From Mesocentrotus franciscanus (Eukaryota > Echinodermata > Echinoidea > Camarodonta > Strongylocentrotidae): a stretch of 64,000 nt of DNA. Every line of letters begins with the position of its first letter. The first letter of the stretch is position 1. The notes beneath the pieces are model-generated. The model was given only the letters and a program-made list of their open reading frames with translations, was not told the origin of the DNA and did not search any database. The position numbers and the translations under genes were made by a program. The stretch lies in NCBI GenBank assembly GCA_037976565.1, contig CP137667.1, positions 5,661,372 to 5,725,371 on the forward strand, given 5' to 3'. This document shows, piece by piece, positions 57,840 to 64,000 of the stretch.

Positions 57840-58090
57840 GAACAAATTTTCATTTTCTTCTTCTAACGAGTCGCAACTTATGCGAGTTTTTTTTCGCTTA
57901 AGAACACTCAATATTTATGATAGACTTAAAATTCAAAGTGCTATTATGATGTATAATGTCTATAATAATTATGTACCTAAAAGAGTTAGTCAAATGTTTA
58001 TCCTCAATAAATCTGTTCCTTCATATAATACTCGTTCCTGTATCAAATATCATTATCCAAAGGTCTCTACCTATTGTGTTTGTATTGTTT
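57840..58090 (+). pseudogene. LINE RT C-terminal fragment
   Basis: The frame near 57880 encodes FRLRTLNIYDRLKIQSAIMM and YNVYNNYVPKRVSQMF, then SYNTRSCIKYHYPK. It resembles the region after the RT domain in CR1-like LINEs (compare NVYQLHKLSICVFMY at ~20990). It is truncated at both ends. Confidence 0.6.
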
Positions 58091-58179
58091 ACATTCCAAT
58101 CTTGGTTCTTTTCATCGCACTTCAGTTGACCCCAAATGTAATACATTCTTGTACGCGCAACATTCCTTTGATGTAAACT

Positions 58180-58344
58180 TTCCCACCATTGCCATATGTG
58201 TTGTGTTATGTGTAAGTGATACACACATCCAGTTGATATGTATGAGCGAGAAGCATCTAATAAAGTATTCTCACTTGTTATTTGGACACCGTCAAATCAA
58301 CTTGTCATGTCTCATTCCTTGGTCTCTCTCCTTAATACACAATA
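58180..58344 (+). mobile_element. Likely end of a Ty3/Gypsy-like 5' LTR
   Basis: The sequence contains AATAAAG (polyA signal near 58258) and ends in TACACAATAA directly before a tRNA-like primer site. The 5' border was not determined and the 3' LTR was not found. Confidence 0.4.
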
Positions 58345-58842
58345 ATGGCGACGAGGATGAACGGGCTCAGTCAGCCCCCACCGTTCGCTGCCAGCTCGGC
58401 CCGAGGCAGTGCTTCGACCGCCTGGTCTACCTGGAAGAAATCATTTGGCTACTATGTGCAGGCTTCAAAGATAGATGATGGAGATGTCAAGAGGGCTACG
58501 CTGCTTCATTGTGCAGGCCTGGAAGTGCAACAGATTTTCGACACCCTTCCTGATACGGGAACTACCTATGAACATGCAGTACGGGCCCTAACGGCGCACT
58601 TTGAACCACAAACGAATGCAGCTTATCAGAGACACATATTTCGTCAGTGCGTCCAAGAGAATAAGGAGACTGTTGATGAGTTTTATATTCGCCTTCGCTC
58701 TTCATCATCGACATGTGCCTTTGGAGAGCAACAAGATGAACACATTCGTAATCAATTCATAGACAAGTGCATATCGAAGCCACTACGTAGACGTCTTCTC
58801 AGAGAGCCTACTCTGACACTTACCCTGATAGCAGAGCGACGT
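58345..58842 (+). pseudogene. Ty3/Gypsy-like gag, truncated
   Basis: From the ATG at 58345 the frame reads MATRMNGLSQPPPFAASSAR. The capsid-like core follows: AWSTWKKSFGYYVQASKIDD, LHCAGLEVQQIFDTLPDTG and NAAYQRHIFRQCVQENKETV. It continues DEFYIRLRSSSSTCAFGEQQ and IRNQFIDKCISKPLRRRLLR. This matches Gag of Ty3/Gypsy Mag-clade elements. After about residue 165 the sequence runs into the GACGTC tandem array; no zinc knuckle, protease, RT or integrase follows. Confidence 0.75.
58346..58359 (+). promoter_or_regulatory. Primer-binding site, tRNA-Ser type
   Basis: TGGCGACGAGGATG is complementary to the 3' end (CATCCTCGTCGCCA) of a serine tRNA, the usual minus-strand primer site just after the LTR in Mag/SURL-like elements. 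It overlaps the gag start codon by two bases. Confidence 0.6.
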
Positions 58843-59870
58843 CTTAAAGACGTCATATTTACGTCTTGTACTACGTCTTTAAGACGACATAACATGACGT
58901 AAAAAAGACGTAAACTTGCACCCGCGTACGTCGTCTTCAGGACGACATATTTTGACGTGATTTTTACGTCTTATTCGTCAAAGAAAGACGTCTTTAAGAC
59001 GTCAACTTGTACCATAGGAAGACGTCATATGGACGTCATATTTACGTCTTTTAGTTAAAGAAAGACGTCTTTAAGACGACATAACTTTACGTCAAAAGAC
59101 GTAAACTTGCACCCGCGTGCGTCGTCGTGAGGACGTCATATTTTGACGTGATTTTTACGTCTTATTAGTTAAAGATAGACGTCTTTAAGACGTCAACTTG
59201 TACCATAGGAAGACGTCATATGGACGTCATATTTACGTCTTTTAGTTAACGAAAGACGTCTTTAAGACGACATAACTTTACGTCAAAAAGACGTAAACTT
59301 GCACCCGCATACGTCGTCGTGAGGACGACATATTTTGACGTGATTTTTACGTCTTATTAGTTAAAGAAAGACGTCTTCAAGACGTCAATTTTTACCCAAG
59401 AAAGACGTCTTACAGACTTCGTGTATACATTGTATGGACATCAAATTTTGACCTGATATTTACATCTTATTGATAAAGAATAGACGCCTTCAAGACGGTA
59501 ACTTGTATCAAAGGTAGACGTCGTACTGACGTCATATATTAATGTGATTTTACGTCTTACTGGTAAAAAAGACGTCTTTAAGACGTTAAATTGTAAAAAA
59601 AAAAGGAAGTCGTCATACAGATGTCATATATTTATGTAGTTTTTACCTCTTTTAAGTAAAAATTACGTCTTAAAAGCATAAACTTGTATCAATAGTTTAC
59701 ATTGTACGGACTTGAATCTTTACACAATTTGTCCATCCTATTGGTTAAAAAGGACATCTTCAAGACGTAAATTTGTAGCAACGGAAGACATAAGGACACC
59801 AATTCGATGTACTTTTTATCCTTACATGAGCTTTACGTCTTTTTTGTCCTCTAAATGACATCTATATGAC
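58843..59870. repeat. GACGTC-rich tandem array, ~191 bp units
   Basis: TAAACTTGCACCCGCRTRCG recurs at 58911, 59102 and 59294 (spacing 191-192). Each unit is a diverged dimer of ~95 bases (compare CAACTTGTACCATAGG at 59002 and 59193). Units are full of AAGACGTCTTTAAGACG hairpins and TGACGT (CRE-like) words. After 59400 the units decay. It interrupts gag, so it arrived as an insertion or expanded from one. Confidence 0.85.
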
Positions 59871-60311
59871 CACCTGATCAAGGAAGGAAGTGTACAAATC
59901 ACTCATTCTGATTTCTGAGCAATCACACGGTACAATCAAAGCAACAAATATTGCATCACATACGGTAATATATACATGCCAGACAGAAAGTAATTTTCAT
60001 ATTTTTAATGTACATGTAAATGGTGTGAAGAAGGATAACACAAAACTATAAAATACTTATTTCTATACCTTCTTTTTCTAACTTGCCTTCTATACGTACA
60101 GTGTCTTTCCATCCCCATCCTAATCTCATAATTGATTTTAATAAAGTTAACAGGCCATCACAAAGATATCTGTTTTGTCATAAAATGTGCTACTTTTTAA
60201 AGATAAACATTACAATTAAAGAACGGTTTTCATTTGCTTTCAAATTAAATTCACTTATCAGTACAAGAAACCATGACATATTATATTGCATAATTGGTTA
60301 AACTTATAAGT

Positions 60312-60520
60312 CTTGCGGTTGTGAGAAGCAGGTTAGCAGCATAGAGACTAGGTAAAGCTATACTGATACCCGCAGTTTTTAGTAGATAAGCAAACATCAC
60401 ACTGGGGAAGCTCCTCACATTCAGCAAAACAGAATAGTGGAAAGCAGGGCATTCATCAGCATAGCTCTACCTCGTCTCCATGCTGCAAACCCGCTCCTCA
60501 CAACCACAAGACTGTAATGC
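60312..60520. repeat. Hairpin unit 1
   Basis: GGTTGTGAGAAGCAGGTTAG with CAGCATAGAGACTAGG and AGCTATACTGAT (60320-60372) is inverse to ATCAGCATAGCTCTACCTCG with TCTCCATGCTGC and CGCTCCTCACAACC (60452-60510). Loop ~80 bases. Confidence 0.75.
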
Positions 60521-60849
60521 AGATAAAGAGTATCAGATAAAACAAAATGTTGTTGGAAACAAGTCTTACCAGAGAGTCAAGACAAATGGCTATATGTCAA
60601 CAGAAGTAATTGCATTATTAGCAGCACATAATACATCAAGTAAACACAGATGCTCATTCAATATAGAATTTCTGAGCGTGAAAGATAAATTCTTGTTACA
60701 TACAAGGGGAATCTCTAAGTTTATGGCAATAATTCATATTCACAGTTTTAAAAAGGCACATGCAAATGAAGTATAAAACTATACAATCTATATCACACAT
60801 AAGAGAAAAATGGCACAAATGATAAACACATGGCTTAGCTTAGTTATCT

Positions 60850-61060
60850 CTTACACTCAAAAGAAACAAGTTGGCAGCAAGGAAAACAGGAGAGCTATGC
60901 TGATACCTGCAGAGTTTTCTGATGATGGTTGCTTGCCCGTTGAAACCACGATGTTCGCATTTGGCGATACAGCATATTGGAAAACTGTGCAGAAATTAGC
61001 TCAACTGTACCTATTCTCTGTGCTAGAAACCTGCTTCTTACGGGCACATGACTTAAATAT
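60850..61060. repeat. Hairpin unit 2, homologous to unit 1
   Basis: The left arm AGAGCTATGCTGATACCTGC (60891) and the right arm TGTACCTATTCTCTGTGC with AGAAACCTGCTTCTTACGGG (61007-61044, inverted) match the arms of unit 1. The surrounding 149-residue frame (60810-61259) has no known domain and passes through both arms. Confidence 0.65.
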
Positions 61061-61489
61061 AAGAAAAGGCATTACTGGCAGTGGCAACTTTCATTCTTAT
61101 AAATATCATCAAAGATTTTGTTTGCGAATACAGAAGCTGAAGTATAAAAACACAATTTTGATCAGATTAAACATTCCTGCCAGTACGACTGGCTCAATTG
61201 GGCAATTCCAAGATGACTGTGCAATAATGATGCAGAAGATATTTCCAACTTTAAGATAAAATAGCAAGCATGATGAAACAGTTTAGCACAAACAGATATA
61301 TTCCATTGCTTATGTCACAACATTCATTTGGCAAGTTTGAAACTCCTGGGGGTATTTTCACAAAGAATTAAAATTTAACTTAGATTCAATATAGGTAAGC
61401 CGTATTGTGCTTTCAAAATCACAGGTACAATCCAACAATTTTATACTTTTAACTACCAAAAATTCTCAAACCACAAAGATATTTATGGT

Positions 61490-62361
61490 TTTCTTAGAAG
61501 GCGCCACAGTGTGACACCCTTTAAAGACACATAGAAGTCAGCTCTCATGGGGAATTCGACACCGTTCGGGTGTTTACCCAATAACAGGTGTTGTCAATCA
61601 CCAGGGTTAGCCTTCAGTTTTATGACCATTCGACCTTATGTAATGCTTTGCTTTTCCTCACCCGATCCGAAGCGGGATCCGAAGCTAGACTCTCCGAGAG
61701 ATTAGGAGGTAATTCTTGACTGGCCTACGGGTTTGCTGTGTGCAGATTTGTACTCCCATTAATGTTATTTCCACCAAGTCTGGTGTCAGCGAATTATGGC
61801 CTTCTGCACATGGAAACTGACGATCCACTCACTTTAACAGTTGATTCTCCCAATAAATTTTTGAATTTTCCCCAACCGTTTTCCATCGTTCGTTCGTACG
61901 AAGAATATCAAGGAGTACATCATGATAGGAAGATCCTTATTTATCCAACTGATTGTCTCATCATCGAGCTCCCGAAGTCCAGAAGCACCGTGAGGGGATT
62001 TGTAGATAGGACAAGCATCGATGACATGATCCATAGTTTGGATCTCTCCACAGGCACAGTTTGGCGATGGATCAGCTCCAATTTTATGCAGGAAGTATTG
62101 TGTACGGCCAACTCCAATTCTGATACGGTTGAGGTTGACCCAGCTTTTCTTGAGAGGTCGCTGCCACTTGGTTTTGCACAGGGCTCTGGGATGAACTCCT
62201 TCAAGTTGGTAGTAGACGAATTCCACTGGTCTGACCAGCGTTTTGCTTTCCAGGTGGGTAAGGTGGAGGGGCTTCTCAAACGGCAGCTCAGCAGCCTGTG
62301 TTGCAAAGTGTCTTCTAGGGAGACGCTGTCCTTCAAAGGCAGAGGGGCAGGAACAAGGCAT
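61490..62361 (-). pseudogene. Non-LTR retrotransposon C-terminus
   Basis: The minus-strand frame 61834-62361 encodes LNRIRIGVGRTQYFLHKIGA, then CACGEIQTMDHVIDACPI and LRELDDETISWIN. The pattern LNR-R-G-GR...C-CG...QTMDH....CP is the C-terminal zinc-binding segment of Jockey/I-like LINEs. 61490-61830 is its probable 3' UTR. The RT and endonuclease are absent. Confidence 0.7.
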
Positions 62362-62449
62362 TTATCTCTGTCATGCTTTTGGGCAAGCTTAGTGTACTGC
62401 GCATCTCATCTGAGCTGAAAATAAGATATAAAACAGGCCTTTAAAAACT

Positions 62450-63360
62450 TTCAACACTTAAATGTTTGGAAAAGGTATATAGAGCCAATTCTTTGCTTTG
62501 TGATGATTTACATTCACCTAAAATTAAATTAAATTATAATAATATAATTGGGAGAATTAAGGAATTGACCACATCAGTTTTTCCCAATTGTTATCATTAA
62601 TAATGGTCTTTTCACTCGAACTTTCATATTATCTTTAATTGTACATCTAACATTGAAGTCAATACCTTAGCACCATTATCTCTCATCTGAACAATGTAAC
62701 TAAGTCCCTTTATGGCTCGTTCAGATATGATGCTGCAAAACATTCAAAACCGCAGAGTATTTTTAATGTTGACATAAAGTTCAATATGCTTTACATTTCT
62801 GTATATTATAAAACAAAGCTCACTGAATACGCGCAGTCCAAAACATACTTCACTTTACACATAAACCAAATCTGCATCATTTTTAAAAATTTGTTGGCGG
62901 TTCACGTGCCGTACCTGAGCAAGTCTTAATTGCTTAAGAATGGAATCGATTTGTATTGCATTTACCTCACTCAATTTTTCTCTATTACCAACTTATATCA
63001 TACACAGGTTTTAGGAACCGATACAAAGGGGGGGGGGGTGAGCATGAGACAGAGCATATCAAGTGTACGACATAAGTATATGAAACAGGTCAACTTCATA
63101 AATAGTAATTACAAATATACGCAAAATACTGATTTTTTTTTTACCCAAATCATTATGTCAGTTTGTAAACCCTGTAATTCGTTAAAATTGCAAGTGACAT
63201 GATTCAGTTCTACAGCTTTGCCATTCAGGTTTGTGGCTACACCTCACCCCTCCCCAACTACCGGTAAGGAAAAATACGCCTTTCGAGTGAAATGATCAAT
63301 TCTGTAGTGTCTAATTAGTCGGTGATCATGCACAATATGACAAAAAATGTACAAAAATAA
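62450..63360. other. AT-rich, nothing recognised
   Basis: The short plus-strand frame (62930-63202) lacks motifs; there is a G-run at 63029. No repeat or exon was assigned. Confidence 0.4.
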
Positions 63361-63384
63361 TACAAGTACATGTACACATTTACC

Positions 63385-63550
63385 GATAATGGCTTCGACT
63401 TTTCATGAGGCTGCTGATCCTAAGGAACATCCAGAAGGCTGAGAGAAAGTAGCATTTTCTGCATGGTACGTCTCACGTCAATCCAATCTATTGTGGCCAC
63501 AATGTGCTTTGAATCCACTGCTTTGACGAAAGATGTTAAAAAGATGCCTA
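63385..63550 (-). CDS. Possible small exons (low confidence)
   Basis: Two acceptor-like sites read leftward. TTAATTGTAG opens GIFLTSFVKAVDSKHIVATI then DWID before GTGAGACG. CTGGATGTTCCTTAG opens a phase-0 DQQPHEKSKPLS before GTAAATGTG. The pieces resemble the short cytoplasmic exons of the receptor gene but have no tyrosine motif, and no companion exons were found within the window. Confidence 0.2.
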
Positions 63551-64000
63551 CAATTAATGAGAAAATAAATAACGTTAAAACAAAATGAATGGTTGATAGT
63601 GTATGCATGTGCAACACATGTATAGGCCTACTACAAACTTCTTTACGTACAGCCTGTGGGGAAAGAATTTTGTTTACCATTTACGGGTGTAACCGATTAT
63701 TTCAGATAAAGGCTTGTGTTTACGGTAGCCTATAGGAACACACCATGAATTGATTAGAATTTATACCATTAAAACAATTTATGGTAACACAAATTTGTGC
63801 GTCTTCAAAGGTGAAGTTTTTTTCTGATACATTTGCTGTCTAAAGACTAAACTCTGTAGAAACGACTTGTTTAAGGTTATATGTATGTGACACAAGTCAC
63901 AATGCTTTATTCCTCTGCGCATCGCACTCACAAAGCTCAATTTCCAGACATCTGGGCCCAGTCTTATAAAAATTGCAATTAATTCAAATCATTTAGCTGC

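Noticed and set aside
1..64000. CRISPR arrays, tRNA or rRNA genes, bacterial operons
   Set aside because: No regular spacer-repeat array, no cloverleaf or rRNA core and no dense co-directional genes were seen; the tandem repeats present are minisatellites without unique spacers.

Overview
This is an AT-rich, intron- and repeat-dominated stretch of animal nuclear DNA with no operons or bacterial signals. An immunoglobulin-type receptor gene plus Ngaro, BEL/Pao, Ty3/Gypsy-like, CR1-like and RLE-type retroelements and many short inverted-repeat transposons suggest a marine invertebrate. An echinoderm or other deuterostome is my best guess, from overall style only; no single feature proves the species.

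Layout. 1-2700: satellite-like DNA with a ~1.83 kb repeat and nested ~222 bp units. 2.7-12.1 kb: a LINE tail, a 1 kb dispersed repeat (copy 1), a GC-rich promoter-like tandem repeat with a hammerhead-like motif, a duplicated signal-peptide-like segment, a decayed SWIM-finger gene and a BEL/Pao gag remnant. 12.1-17.7 kb: MITEs, minisatellite and microsatellites. 17.7-32.9 kb, minus strand: the only convincing host gene. It has two Ig exons, a cysteine-rich extracellular exon, a stalk, a transmembrane exon, a proline-rich cytoplasmic exon and then five small exons that each carry one Y-A-(V/T)-V motif, four of which fit the ITIM consensus. Extracellular junctions are all phase 1 and the tyrosine-exon junctions are all phase 0. 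The start/signal exon was not found, and LINE fragments sit in its introns.

35.0-43.4 kb, minus strand: a complete but inactivated Ngaro-type tyrosine-recombinase retrotransposon (gag, RT, RNase H, recombinase, SGNH hydrolase) with split direct repeats A1-ORFs-B1-A2-B2. It is inserted without target duplication into copy 2 of the 1 kb repeat; its B2 repeat was later hit by a 946 bp TIR element. 43.4-50 kb: a Tc1-like MITE, a second hammerhead-like motif, a 5'-truncated RLE-type LINE and a decayed copy of a multicopy protein family. 50-57.8 kb: an assembly gap, a GC-rich 95 bp minisatellite, large foldback elements and MITEs. 57.8-64 kb: a LINE tail, a Ty3/Gypsy-like gag whose start overlaps its primer-binding site and which is cut by a GACGTC-rich tandem array, paired hairpins and a non-LTR retrotransposon C-terminus.

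The item most worth following up is the Ig receptor with its array of symmetric tyrosine-motif exons, which could produce receptor forms with variable numbers of inhibitory-type signalling motifs by exon skipping.
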